Assembly: GCA_029747015.1 (NCBI GenBank)
Contig: JAKOGI010000340.1
Location: 23,501-87,500, forward strand
Source of the DNA: Carnegiea gigantea
Lineage: Eukaryota; Streptophyta; Magnoliopsida; Caryophyllales; Cactaceae
Length of the DNA stretch: 64,000 bases
Reading direction: 5' to 3'
The stretch's first letter is position 1. Each line of letters starts with the position of its first letter. A program made the translations under genes and the position numbers. This document shows positions 13,588 to 27,100 of the stretch, one piece after another. The notes below the pieces were generated by a model, which was not told the origin of the DNA, did not search any database, and was given only the letters and a program-made list of their open reading frames with translations.

Positions 13588-14870
13588 ATAATTATTTCTT
13601 ATTCCAATGGTAAAAGTATAAAACCATTCTCGCATGGCCAACTGGGAACGCCTCCACCATCTTTGGACTTCTTTACTGTTTGGAGACCAAGGAGGAGGGA
13701 CACACGTCGCTCTACTACCAGCCATGTTGGACTCATCCAAACTAAATTCAATCATACTTTACTATATTATGTTAATATTATAATGACATTTTATCTCATA
13801 TCAAAATGTTTGAGAACTTATTTTGAAGTATTTTTACTTTTTAATTCTTAAACGAGGACCCTGAACTTTTCGAAGGCTAGTATGTGCGGCTGTGCCTAAC
13901 TAATGATGATAGTTTAATTACCAATCCAACTCATTTGATATTTGTCAAATATTCTGCTAACGAAAAATTTTAAAAATTATTGTCATGATTGAAAAAAAAG
14001 GTGATCCTTGCCGCAAAAAAATTAAGACAAGTGATCCAAATATATGCTAACTATCCCATTGATAAGCTAGATGCTTAAACCCCTACAAATAAATAGCAAC
14101 TAGTCGAATTTTGTTGACTTTGGATTTTATTTTTTCTTATTGAACTAAATGTCACTGTTAGATTGGTATCGAATTTCTATCATTGTATTTTTATTGAGCT
14201 TTTAAAGTAAATTTGCTTTGAAGAAATATTGATGAGTGAGAAAGGCTAATGCGAACCTGTAGATAGAGATCTCTACAACTCTTGGATAATGACATGTCCT
14301 TCCCTTCTGAATTATAAGTAAAATTGACCCAGAGTTATCCTAAGAAAGACTTATTCGATACTCAAATCAATAAAAGAATAACGGAGGTAGAAGAGAACAA
14401 AGATAGATAATTTATCATTATTTTTATGAAAATGTCATGATTGATGTGTCTTATCCGAGTTATGAGGCTTTCCATAATACTGGTAGGATTGGGCTATTTG
14501 TAACTTAAAATTTACTCCTAATGGCAAAATAGTCATTTCTTATTCCAATGATAAACGTATAAAACCATTCTAACATTGTCAACTGGGATAAGCGTTGATC
14601 CTCTTTGGACTACTCCACCTTTCGGAGACTAAAGAGAAGGGACACATGTCACTCTGCTACTAGGCATACTGGGGCCTTTCAAACCAAACTCAATCACACT
14701 TTGCTATATTATGTTATTAATATTATAATGACATTGTATCTCATATCGAAATATTTTTGAACTTATCTTGAAGTATTTTTTACGTTTTTTTAATTCCTAA
14801 TCAAGGATCCTGAACTTTTCGAAAGTTAGTTTGTGTCTAACTAATGTTGATATTTTAATCCACTAAGCAT
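13588..14870. repeat. Tandem array resumed (units 4b and 5)
   Basis: The sequence picks up the 0.95-kb repeat where it stopped at 10047 (ATTTCTTATTCCAATGGTAAAAG). It completes unit 4 and continues through one more unit, about 13931-14860. It ends near the last TAATGTTGATATTTT anchor, after which similarity is lost. Confidence 0.83.
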
Positions 14871-14999
14871 AATAATTAATAACGTAAGGGCTGCTGTATA
14901 ACGTAGAACATTATACGGAGTGCCAACGTGAACTGCGGGCTTTGCAATTGTGTCTCACGTTGGGCTAATGAGGAAGATACTATAACTTATAAATTATCG

Positions 15000-15320
15000 A
15001 TCATTCCATCACTGTTTTCAATTGAATATTTTGAAACAGAGATAAAACACTTTAAACAATCGTGTTTGAATTACCATATTTGATTGTTTTCGATTAAATA
15101 TTTTTTGTTTAAATTACCATATTTGATTGTTTCCGATTAAATATTTTGAAACAAACATAAAATGCTTTAAACAATCGTGTTTGAATTACCATATTTGATT
15201 GTATTATTGTTCTGCAATTAAGATATTATTTTTTATTTAATAAAATACTTTAAACAATCGTGTTTGAATTACTACTATTAGTGTTTGGCAATTAAGATAT
15301 TATTTTTTATTTAATAACCT
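15000..15320 (+). repeat. Short repeat cluster (AAACAATCGTGTTTGAATTAC)
   Basis: The block AAACAATCGTGTTTGAATTAC occurs at about 15053, 15170 and 15251. It alternates with copies of ACCATATTTGATTGT and TTCGATTAAATATTTT. The spacing is irregular, so this is a higher-order AT-rich local duplication rather than a simple satellite. Confidence 0.75.
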
Positions 15321-17141
15321 TAACCTATGTAATAATTGTTGCACATTTTCCCCAAAAAAATGTTCCATCACTATATCACACCAAAAACAAACATCAAAAC
15401 CCAACATAATCGTTGCACATGAACTTTACGACTTCCATCACTGTATTACACCAAAAAGGTTTAGGCTAGCTTTAGGGGGGTGGGTGTGGGAGGCCAGCAC
15501 CAGCGAGTTCTGCAAAAGTAAGCAGCGTCAACACTTGGCCAGCCTATTCCCCCTCCACAAATTCTTGCGCACCAAAATTCTTTTCAGTCGGCGCTGCGGT
15601 CAGTTCTCACTGCCCGCTTTGTTTTCCTTACTCATTAGTTTAAGGCGCTTTGTTAAGGCTCTAGAAACTCCTATTTATTTTGTCTTCAGCTACCTCCCAG
15701 GCGTTCTCCTCCGATGTGGGACGCCCCCTCACCGCCCGCCTTTTCATCCCTCTTTTTTCATGTTTTTTCCTCTATCTTCTTTTTTTTCAAATTACTACTA
15801 ATTTTGCAACCACTGCTTGTTTTTTGTGTTTTTAAGGAGACAGGAATTCTGGATAATTATTGATAATGGCTTGTCCCTCTATGACTTTTCGATTGCAAAT
15901 TGTATTGTATCATCATCACTAAATAATTGGGATTGCCATCTAAGTAAAGAATGTTCATATTGGCCACCACTTATATGATATTATTGAGATTTTCCTTTTT
16001 TTGGGGATGCAAAGGCATGGCGAATCAGTCCAAACAAGTTGAGAGCTAATATAAGAAATATATGTAAATGTGACAATATACTTATTTGTCATCTTAATAT
16101 CTTTATTGTCAGCAAATTTAAAGCTGCAAAACATTTTATGCGCTTTAAAAACATGTAAATGTAGACAATTTGTAAAAAGATATTGAATGACATGTAAAAC
16201 AAAACATAATATATAGGATTGAATCAGAATCAACATACATAATTCTTTTTTAAAAGACAACTTTCAAACATTTAAAAATAAAATTCACTATCTTGTATCA
16301 TTACTCTTCCACTCCATTATACTCGACTAGCTTTGACTTAAAAAATTAATTAGCCAACTCTTCGAGAAATAAAGTTCCACCTACTTCTTAACTCCATGCT
16401 CCTTCATGCTTCCATTGCCTCTGCATAATCCCATGGCTAACCAACAATAGTCAAAACCAACTTAGAGCATCAGCAGCGTTATGAGATAGAATTTTTCTTT
16501 TGCCCAAATACTTGAACAAGATTGAACAAGTCTATTGGAACATTTACTAGAAAAACTAACGACTACAAAGAGGTATTTGCCAGACACTTACTCTTACGTA
16601 CAAGTGTTTTAATGTCATTTGATGGTATTAACCTTGTAACATGGTGCTAATTCTAGATTACTCGCATAGACTAATAACATCAGCACCATTATAGAGTTGG
16701 CTGCCATGGGCATGTTCCAACTCAGCTCAGCTCAATTAGCCATGCAAGTGCAACCACATTTTCTTGCTCATGTATCTTTTTTCTCCAATTTGATCAATCA
16801 GAAAACTTGCGACAGATAAAACTAATATATCAAGAAACCACTAACCACCATAGAACCAGAACAATATATACCTTGTAGCATAATATTCTCCAACAATAAA
16901 TGACTATTCCGCCCAAAAATGGCTGTGGAAGGCAAAAATCATGCTACTATACATAATTGTAATACATTACAGCCAATCTTACGAAGACAGCTAAAGACAT
17001 TTCAATAAACCTAATTACCAAAATCAATAGATTACACTTTGAACATATCTTCCACCAAAAATGGGATTTATAATCATGCAAACTCCCCAAAGAATAGCAT
17101 CAATAATACTAGTCTAATGGATACAGGAAGCAGGGCACGAG
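15321..17141. other. 3' flank of SULTR4 with a GC-rich island
   Basis: The segment next to 17141 should contain the 3' UTR of the transporter. I see no perfect AATAAA on the minus strand close to the stop, so the polyadenylation site is unassigned. A GC-richer stretch at about 15470-15780 contains TCCGATGTGGGAC. It has an open frame of 105 codons, but no recognisable protein. Confidence 0.4.
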
Positions 17142-18150
17142 CTAAGACCTCTGGAGCAACAATGGCTCCTGTAATTGGGGATCAGAACTGGTTGAACTTG
17201 ACGAGGTTTGAAGACCTGATTCTAGGTCCACTGTAGCCTCCTCCTTCCTTAGGTTTGATCTCTGAAAGAAGCCACGTTTTCCCTCGACCAAGGAATCAGG
17301 TGTCCTGGACAGTTCATTCGGGCCACCCTGCACATGCTGAAGGCATATTTGTACGGCATCATGAACTCTAACAAAGTACCACTCCTTTCCAATCAGGTCA
17401 ACAAGGCCTGCTTTTGTTAGAGTAACCAGAACTTCTCGTTTAGGGTTGGCAATCACAATCTGGAAAACAAAGAATAGCCGCAGAGGAAGTTTTTTTAGTA
17501 GAGGTCGCTAAAGCAAGTAAACAGGGTTGAATCATGGGCTGTGGAATAAGCATTAACCTGAATGCCACGAGATTTGTACTCATGATACAAGTCTTTTAGA
17601 GCTTGCACTGCGCTTGAATCAATATATGTCACAGCTGTCAAGGAAAAAACCTGAACATGTTAGAAACCATAATGGTGACATCAACCAAAATAAGGCTAAT
17701 CTCATTCACGATCAACATTGCTGGTACATGAAGCCATCATAGGCAAGATTATGAATAAGAATGATTTGGAGCATGACGTGTGCTAATTCAAAATTTTTAA
17801 GTTCTAATAACTAGACCTTGAAAATGGATCATCGAGGACAGGTCCCCCCACCCCTTCCCAATTCATGTCATTTCATGTGTGGTTCATTTTTAGTTCATTC
17901 CTAAGATCCTATGGATTAAATGGATTCATGAGTATACTCAACGAAATGCAGTATTTGGGAATACCAGTTAAGCTAAAATGTCAGTTGGTCTTGAAGGAGG
18001 ATTATCAAGCAGAGTTCGTTTGGATCTGTGGCGTAATAGAGATGCAGAGAGTGGAGTGGTTGGAGCAAATGGGAGATTTGCCACTGCATGTGCATATGAA
18101 CTAATCAGAGGATATAGATGATACACCCCTTAAGGTCTAACACAATTAGA

Positions 18151-18193
<43 letters not shown>

Positions 18194-21100
18194 CAGAATG
18201 ATAGTAAGAGAAGATAAAATTTTTCATTATTTCTAGCATGTAATCCCAAATGGCTCGGTTAGCCCTTTAAGTACAGAATTGAAGAATAAAAAAGGCGAGA
18301 ACAGACTTCTTGAATTTGCTCTAACAGCTGTAAACAACCTGCTAACAAACTTGACAACCTAGCAATCAGCTAACAGACTTAACAACCAGGCACACATGTG
18401 GCAAATCCCTTCTGTTTATAACAAGCTTGCCTCAAGCTTGAAGGTTGAAATGAGGAAACTTCTTCTCAATGTCTGAATACAGCTCCCAAGTAGCCTCTTC
18501 TCTAGGTGTGTTAGATCATTGGATCAGAACATGGACTTCAGCATGGTTTCCCTTCCTTCCCAATCTTCTATCCAGAACAGCAACAGGCTCTGCTCTAATC
18601 AACCCATTTTCATCAATGTCAGGCATAAAACTTTGAACAGGAGTTGTGCCTACATGCTTCTTGAGCTGAGAAACATGGAAGATTGGGTACACCTTGGAGT
18701 TAGGGGGCAGCTGTAGTTTGCAAGCTACTTTTCTAATCATAGCCACAATGGTAAAAGGTCCAAAATACTTAGTAGCCAGTTTATGGCATGCCCTGGAAAC
18801 CACAGAGCTTTGCCTGTAAGGTTGCAACTTAACATACACTACATCTCCCTCCTGAAATTTTACTTCTGTTCTATGCTTGTCAGCTTGTGTCTTCATTCTT
18901 TCTTGAGCCCTGTTCAAATGGAATTGCGAGATCTTAATACAATCCTCTCTGGCTCTGAGACTTCTATCCACTGCCTCTACTTGACTGTCCCCAGTGATGT
19001 AAGGTACCTGAAGAGAGAGGGGCTGCCCATAAACTACTTGATATGGTGTAGCTCCAATGGCTAAATTTGGAATTGTACCACCATTCTGCCAGGAGAAGCC
19101 ACAATACCCATTCCTTGGGTTTTTTATCTACCATACGTCTCAAGAATGTTTCCAGATATCTGTTAACAACTTCAGTCTGACCATCTTTTTGTGGATGGTA
19201 TGAAGTTACATATGAAGGGCTACCTGCTACACGGTGAATAGTTCTATCTAGAATTTGATGAGAAAAATCTTATCTCTATCACTGACTATGGTCTTTGGAA
19301 GGCCATGCAGTTTGTAGATATGTGAGCCACTATAGCAGTAGTAAAAGGATGAGCTAATGGTAAGACATGAGCATATTTGCTCAGCCCGTCTACTACAACC
19401 AATATAGTATCTTTGCCCCTTGAACTAGGTAAGCCTTCCACAAAGTCCATTAATATGTCAATCCATATTGCTCCTGGAATTGGTAAAGGTTGTATAGTTC
19501 CAGCTGGAGTTTACAAAATCGGTTTGCACCTTTGATAGACCTCACAAGCTCTGACCCAATTCCTTACTGCCTTCTCCATCCCTTTCCAATAAAACCAACC
19601 ACAAAGTTTCTTACACGTCACCTCCCCTCCAGAATGCCCTCCAAAGGGAGATGTATGCACCAATTTGATGAGATTTGTCCCAAGCTCAGTGTCTTGCCCA
19701 ACAACCAACTTACCCTTTCTCTTGAGAAGACCTTGATACCAAGTGTATTTAGGGTGTGAGTGTGGAGATTGTGATAATTCTGCAATGAGTTTCTCTATCT
19801 CCTGATCCTGCTCCCAGCTTCTTTTGATTTTGCCCAATAATTCAGCATCAATTGAGCTAAGAATGAACTCTATTATTTGTGCCCCAGGGACTCTAGAGAG
19901 GGCATCAGTAGATGTGTTTCCCTTCCCTTTTTGTACACTATATCATAGTCTAAACCCAAGAGCTTAGGTAATAGTTTGCTTTGAAAAGGGGTAGTTTTCT
20001 TTTGCTCTAAAATATACCTGAGACTGAAATGATCAATCTTAATGATGAAATGCCTACCAATTACATAAAGCTTCCACTTCTCAACAGCATAGACAACCGC
20101 CAACAATTCTTTTTTATAGGCTGAGAGGTTGTGGTGTTTAGGAGCTAAGGTCTTGCTGATGTAAGCAATAGGGTGTCCCTGTTGCATCAAGACAACTCCT
20201 ATGCTCACCCAAGAAGCATATGTTTCCATAACCAATTCTTCTTGGAAATTTGGCAAAGTTAATACAGGGGCTGACATCATATCATTCTTCAAGGCTAGGA
20301 AAGCTTCCTCTGCCTTGCAATTCCACTGGAATGAATTCTTTTTAAGTAGATCTCCAAGGGGTTAACTAATAACGTTGTAGCTCTTAATAAACTTTCTGTA
20401 ACATCCTGTCAGACCCAAGAAACCCCTTAGCTGCTTAACTGTTGTTGGAGTAGGTAAGGGCTGCATAGCCTCTATTTTCTTGGGGTCAGTAGCTACATCC
20501 CCTGGCCGAAATGATGTGGCATAAATATTCCACCTGTTTCCCTCCAAATGAGCATTTGCTCTTCTTAGCAAATAAGGTATTGGCTCTTAATACTTCAAAG
20601 ATTGTTCTTAGATGAGATAAGTGTTGTTCCAAGGAAGAGCTATAGATCAAGATATCATCAAAGAAGACCAGAATAAACTTCCCGAGATAAGGTTTAAAAA
20701 CATGATTCATAAGAGCTTGAAAGGTGGATGGAGTATTTGTTAAAGCAAAGGGCATGACAACAAATTCATAATGGCCCTCATGGGTCCTAAAGGCAGTTTT
20801 GGCAATGTCCTCTTCATGCATTCTTACTTGCCAATATCCCAACCCCAAATCAATTTTGGAGAAGTACTCGGACCCATATAATTCATCCAATAACTCCTCT
20901 ACAACAAGGATATGGAATTTGTCCTTAATTGTATGCTTGTTTAGCTCCCTATAATCCACACACATTCTCCAAGTGTTGTCTTTTTTCTTAACAAGCACAA
21001 TAGGAGAGGAGTAAGGGCTCTGACTTGGCCTCACAACCCCAGATTCCAGCATCTCCTGCAATATTTTTTCAATGACATCTTTTGGCAATGCTGGGTATCT

Positions 21101-24100
21101 ATATGGTCTGACATTAATGGATGGAGTGCCTTCCTTGAGTAGTATATGGTGATCATGAATTCTATGGGGAGGAAGGTTTTTAGGTTTTTAGGTTTAGGAA
21201 AATCCATTAGCTGAGGTGTCACTGAATTCACTTCAACAGGAGCTCGTTAGACATGAATAGCATAGATATGAGGTGTTGCAGTAGTGTCCAGTATATGCTG
21301 CATACCCCTCCTCCCTTCAATCCACTGAATTGCAGCTTCTTGATTTCCGTTTAACACCACTTGCCTGCCTTGGTGATTAAATCCCATTTTTAGCTTATCA
21401 AAGTACCATAGAATTGGTCCTAGTGTAGCTAACCATTGCACACCAAGGGTCCTCTCACGGCTTCCCAGTGCTACCAACATCACATCAGTGTGGAACTGTT
21501 CTTCTTGCATTGACCAAGTGAAATTTCTGCGTACAGCTGAGCTAGCTGAGCTGATGAGCCTGCTTTCATTAGCAACAGAAATATGCAAGGGAACTGTGTT
21601 TTTTATATCACCACTCCATGTCCTGCCAGTAGCTATATCCAGGAAATTGCGAGTACTTCCAGAATCAATGAGAATATGCAAGGGGTTCTTCTTGACCTTG
21701 CCTATAAGTCTCCTGGTCTAATAGGTGCTACACCTGGCTATAGCATTCATAGAAATACGGGGAACCTCCTCAGAAGGAGTTAGAGATTCCACAGGATAAT
21801 CCATTATTAGCTCCTCATTCTCTGTGGCTACTTCCTCCTCTGAGTTACCAATAAGCTCAATCTTGTATATTTGAGCCTTACACTTGTGCCCTTGCACGTA
21901 TTTCTCATCACAGTAAAAACATAGGCTCTTGGCCCTTCTTTCATCCAATTCCAGGGGATTCAGTGCTCTTTCAGGTCTCTTATGTCTTGAGTTGATACTG
22001 TCTTGCAAAGATAAGGGTGTAAACTGGGTTTTTGTTGGTGGGTTTGCTCTGCAAGTGGAGCTTCCAGAAGTAGAGGGTGTATGAATCTGTTAAGTAGAGT
22101 GGTGTAATTGTTGTGAAAAAGGGGGTTTATCTAGAATTGGTTTCTTCCGGGCTATTGAAATGAGCATGGCTTCTTGAAGCTTGGCTAGACAGTAAGCATC
22201 ATGCAAGGTTTGCAGCTTAAACATTCTTACAGTATTCTGACTTTCAGAAGTTAATCCACTCAAGAAACAGCTGATTGCATGATTAGCAAGCAAGTCTTCA
22301 ATCCTGATTAACAATGTATCAAATGCATCTTGATATTGCTCCACTGTCCTTGTCTGTCTTAATTGCATTAATTCAGACAAAGGGTCATCAAAGAGTTGTT
22401 TCCCAAATCTTGTTGTAATAGCTCCCTTAATAGTTATCCCAAGTTGGCCACTGGTCCAATACAAATGGTTTCACGTAAGCTTGGTGCCACAACAATGCTT
22501 TGCCCTCTAAATGGATAGATGCAATCTTAACCTCAATATTTTTTGGGGGTCCCATCTACTCCAAATACAAACTCACATTTATAAACCCATCTTTGCACAT
22601 CATGACCACCAAACTTCGGAAAATCAACCTTAGAAACCCTAGAAAATTTTGAGTAAGGAGAATTGTGATGAGAAGAGTTTGGGCTACCTTCCTCAGAGCA
22701 TTGAATCGAAATCTGTAGAACTTGTCGACTTAACTTTGACTTAACCTTGTGATCAGCTCATTCAAGGTGCTGTTGATCTTGTCCCGTTTAGCCAGCTGCT
22801 CAAACATTTGGTTCTTGATTTCATTCTGAAAATTCGCCCACGATTGCTGTAATGTCAGAAGGAGTTCCTCCATTTTTGCTACTCGAGTATTATCAGAAAC
22901 AGCCGTGAATTTTCCGATCCTGAAATGATCTTGTAAGCTTATTGAATGGGCTACTAGCCAATTCAATTGAAAACAAAAGCAATTGTGTTTGATGATATTT
23001 GAAGCTGGACTGATTGGAGAATCAAGCCAATTAGTCGAAAACAAAGGAATTGGGATAGCGTTCAGGATCAGAGCTCTGATACCAGTTGATACACTTCTTC
23101 GGTCTACAGAATTAGAAGAAGTAAGAGAAAGGGAGAGTCAGAATGATAGGGAGAGGACGAAATTTCTCAATATTTCTGGCATGTAATCCCAAATGGCTCT
23201 ATTAGCCCTTTAAAGTATAGAATTGAAGAATCAAAAAGGCGGGAACAGACTTCCTGAATTTGCTCTAATAGCTTTAATAACCTGCTAACATACTTGACAA
23301 CCTGGCAATCAGCTAACAGACTAAACAACCAGGCACATGTGTGGCACGTGAGCTCAGAAAATCTCTAACAATAGAGCTCAGGTTCATTGGTGGCAGAAAC
23401 TTGTCTGGCATAAAGCACACATTTCTATGCATGCCTTCATAATGTGGCTGTTGATTCAGAACAAATTGTCTGCAAAAGATAGGTAGTACAGAATGGGTAT
23501 AGTCTCTTATGCACAGTGCTGTTTTTGTAATTAATTCATTTGTTCTTTCACTTTGAGCATTCCAAGTGAGTACTGCATAATTTGATGGAAAATATCTAGG
23601 GAAGTGATGGAAGAGAAGCTTGGAGTAACATTGGCTGAAGTTCGTCATGATCCAAGAGGCTAGTGGTGTTTTCTTTGTTAACAGCAGAAGTATACAATAT
23701 CTTTGTTAGTCGATACAGTTTCAGCAGCGTCAGCAGGAAGCATCTAGGGCATGTTCTATTTTGCGTTTTAGATAGATAGATAGATGTAAGGAGATATAAA
23801 GAGCTGTAAGGAGATGTAAGGAGCTGTAAGGAGATGTAAAGAACTGTAAGGAAATGTAAGTAGCTGTAAGGAGATGTAACGAGTTATAAGAAGATGTAAA
23901 AAGCTGTAAGGAGCTGTGAGAATAGATGTAAGGATTTGTTAGATTGTTGAAGAGTTGTATAGTATAATTTGTTTTACAATGAATGTTTTGGATAAAAAAT
24001 AATAATATTAAAATAATATACTTATTAAAAATAAATAATTAATTAAGTTAATTACACAACAATAAAATATATTAATCCCCATAAATTTGGTGAATAAAAT

Positions 24101-27100
24101 TTCGTATAAGATTTTTTATATGAACATTAGTTTGATCGAATAAGCAAAGTATAATCAAAAAGAAATAAACTTTTTTGACAAAATTGAATACAACTCTCCA
24201 AATAAATTCCTATTTTAAGTAAATAATTTTAAATATAAATAAATATATGGTCATCTATAATAATATATATTTCATGTCGTAACTCAAATATAATTTATGT
24301 CGTTATACTATGTTTTCATGTTTATGTAAATGTTGTGTTCATAAGATATTTATAAATTTGGTAGTAGTATCATTAAAAAAATATACATATTTCTGTAACT
24401 AAAATAAATGAATGTCATAAAAAATCTATGAGATGTAAGAAGATGTAAGGAGATGTAACGAGAAGTAAGAAGATGTAAAAAGATGTAAAGATTAAGTTAA
24501 GGATGTAAGGAGCTGTAAGGAGCTGTAAGGAGTCGTAAGGAGATGTAAACTCTTAGCTAAATCCTAAAAAACGCGAAACAGAACAGGGTCCTAGTATTGC
24601 AAAAATATTAGACAATGTTGGTTGTTATCTTTGGGTATGCGTAAAGTAAATTGTAAATGCAGTTTTGGTTGGAATGGAATGAAATGACCATTCTGCCAAA
24701 AAAAAAAAAAAAAGAAAAAAAAACTAGTCCACACAAAATTTGGGTTGAAATTTGATGCTAGTACAGGTCAGTTTGGGTTTAGGTCAAACCCGAGCTTGAT
24801 TTATCAGTGCTGGATTGGTTTGGTTTCGGGCTGTTTAGAGTAGAAATTAGGTAAAGCTTAGTTTGCTAAGAATAGTCTAGTAATAAACAGCAAATATGAA
24901 CTGGCTTCTCGTGCTGATTCAGATATGCCAGGACTCGGTGTTTTGTTTTCCATGAATCCGAACAGGTCATCCTCAATTGTCCCATGAATCAAGAAGGGGG
25001 GGGGGGGAAGCAGATTGAAGACACTCACGAGACATCTCAATAATCACAAAATGTACTCGTTCTACTTCCGGGCCACGTCTCATAGATCCATCAAGTTCAG
25101 ATTTAGATTCATATTCCCGCAACCTACAAGAGAAAAATATGACCATAAATGCCACTTAGGCATAGTTATTTCAACTAGCCAGACCATAAGCATGGTGCCT
25201 ACCTGTCTTTTATGTAACTAATGTTTGCAAAATATATTGGTGCATCAACACGAACTATCACAATCCCATTGTAAGCATATGCTTCCGGATACTGTTGTAT
25301 GTTCCTATAAATTGTTGTGCCTGGGAGACGCCCCAACACCGCTGCAGGATTAAAAAGAACAGAAAAATGAGTAACAAGAAATGAAACAGCAATCACAAAC
25401 ATGACATGCATTACAAATGTTCACTGCAATTGACACGTACAAATTTTCCCAGAATCTTCATTCAGTAAAGAAGTAAGAAAATTCTAAATTAGTTTTTCAT
25501 GAACTTTTAGATTATGAACTTCGAAGATCAAAAAAGTACACGCATGACGAGTGTAAAGAAACAAAGACCACATATTGCTCTAAAACAGAAGACAAATTTT
25601 GTAATTATAATTAGAGGAAGAGATTGTCAAAAGATGTTCTGGACTAACAAGCAGAAAATATACAAGTATACAAGAAGAATATGCTTGAACTCACCCATAT
25701 GTGGATTTGCGGATTCGTGGATTACGAAAGCAAGTGAAACCCCAACCTACAAGAGTTAAAATTGTCATAAATATAAAACCCTGCTATTCTTACTTGATCA
25801 AAAACTAATCAATCTTTTTCTTTGTACTTTGTTAGGGGGAAAAAATCTAATAAATACCAATAATGGGCAGATATGTTCACAGAGTTCCAAACACAAATCA
25901 ACAGGTTAACATGAAAACAAGCAAAGGGAGACGGCCATGTCTGTAATGCCATGATAAAACCACAATCAATATCTAGTGTAAAGGTCCAGCTACATAGCCT
26001 CATAAGCTCGTCATTACTAAGAAAATGTAGCATATGATGTAACATATGCTATTTAGCAATGAATCACTTTTTGCAACTGTAAGAGTACTCATTATTGATG
26101 AATTAATAAAGAAAGTGAAAACAGCATAAAGAGAAGGGATGTAAAGAGGGATAGATTAAAGATTATGGCAACACCAATAAATACACATTATTGATGAACC
26201 TAACAAAGTATTTTCTGTGTTGTTCTGCAATATAACTCTATCTGTGATGTCAATCACATAAACTGCTACACAGCAGTAAGCTTGAAATCCTAAATACACT
26301 ATTAAAAAAATATAACAATAATTTCAATATAACAATTTGTAGCAACAGTAGTTGTAAATTTCAATATAACAATTTATAGGAACAGTAATTGTATTAAGTT
26401 GGTCAGACAAAGACAGTATAAAAAGAAAAAAGTAAAATGTAAAAATTGCATATAAACTAGGAGTACATACACCTACTAAGCAAATGCATTGCCATGCACC
26501 AAGTAAGTTAAAGTCCATAGGATGAAATAACCCCCCCCCCCAAAAAAAAAACCCCCTAAATAAATAATAATAATGATCACAATGATGATGATCACAGTAA
26601 GAATAACAATAACAGCAACAAGAACAAGAACAACAACAACAACAACAACGATGACAACAATAATAATAGTTATTATAATCGCCCCCCTTTCTTTCCCACA
26701 AAACCAGAATATTTCTCATAGCAGTCATAATTAAAGTTGCTTCCATGAATGGTGTACTATGGAACTGCTAATCTTCTCTTCCCCTTCCTCTCGAAAACTC
26801 AACTCGCTCCTTCCTTTCTTATTTAGTTTGTAGACTGTCAGGCTGTTCCTGGCCTTATTGACAGTAAAAAGACCTTTTGTTTATTGGTTTCCTAAATCAT
26901 ACTATAACTTAATCATAATTTATCTTTTAAAATATTTTTCTCCCCTCGTCCAGATATAGGTAATCGTCCAATAAGTTTTTTCCTTGCATATTGTGTGAGT
27001 TCTTCTCCCCCGCCTATGGTGGGAGTTCATATTAATTTCCAGATTCTTTCAAAAAAGAGTTCAGTAAGATCTATTTCTCATCATGTGAATTTACATCTAC

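Larger units (their letters stand above)
18119..23370 (-). mobile_element. Ty3/gypsy chromovirus-type retrotransposon 1, old and decayed
   Basis: A complete insertion of 5252 bp lies in intron 15, flanked by ATAGA at 18114-18118 and 23371-23375. The LTRs are 18119-18423 and 23087-23370. On the minus strand they begin TGTTA and end TGTATCA. They differ at roughly one tenth of positions, the most diverged pair in the window. A primer-binding site TGGTATCAGAGC, matching the 3' end of initiator tRNA-Met, lies next to the right-hand (5') LTR. The internal order is gag, protease, reverse transcriptase, RNase H, integrase and chromodomain-like tail. Many frameshifts and stops make it non-autonomous today. 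Confidence 0.93.
23747..24590. mobile_element. MITE with minisatellite arms (Tourist/Harbinger-like)
   Basis: The element is 844 bp, non-coding, and lies within intron 15. Its ends are imperfect inverted repeats: GGGCATGTTCTATTTTGCGT on the left, and the reverse complement of the right end begins GACCCTGTTCTGTTTCGCGT. It is flanked by CTA on both sides (23744-23746 and 24591-24593), which suits PIF/Harbinger-type MITEs. Inside each end are direct arrays of GTAAGGAGATGTAA-like repeats (about 23785-23940 and 24425-24550) around an AT-rich core. No transposase is present. Confidence 0.72.
17635..25028 (-). other. Intron 15 of SULTR4, 7.4 kb, with retrotransposon and MITE
   Basis: This intron splits the STAS domain, between the exon ending IIEMS and the exon continuing [10 protein letters not shown] (the proline codon is shared across the junction). 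The donor is GTGAGT and the acceptor TTGACAG. It carries an old LTR retrotransposon (18119-23370) and a TIR-bounded MITE (23747-24590). The rest is AT-rich intron with an A-rich run near 24700. Confidence 0.88.

Noticed and set aside
6480..14870. CRISPR-like or satellite interpretation of the tandem array
   Set aside because: Units are about 0.95 kb, diverged, lack short repeat-spacer structure and number only five.
18119..18403. Shorter LTR boundary for retrotransposon 1 ending at GTGGCA
   Set aside because: That boundary leaves no matching target duplication. Extending to TAACA gives an exact ATAGA duplication at 18114 and 23371.
26324..26746. 140-codon cysteine/tyrosine-rich frame
   Set aside because: It is a translation of trinucleotide and homopolymer repeats in intron 12.
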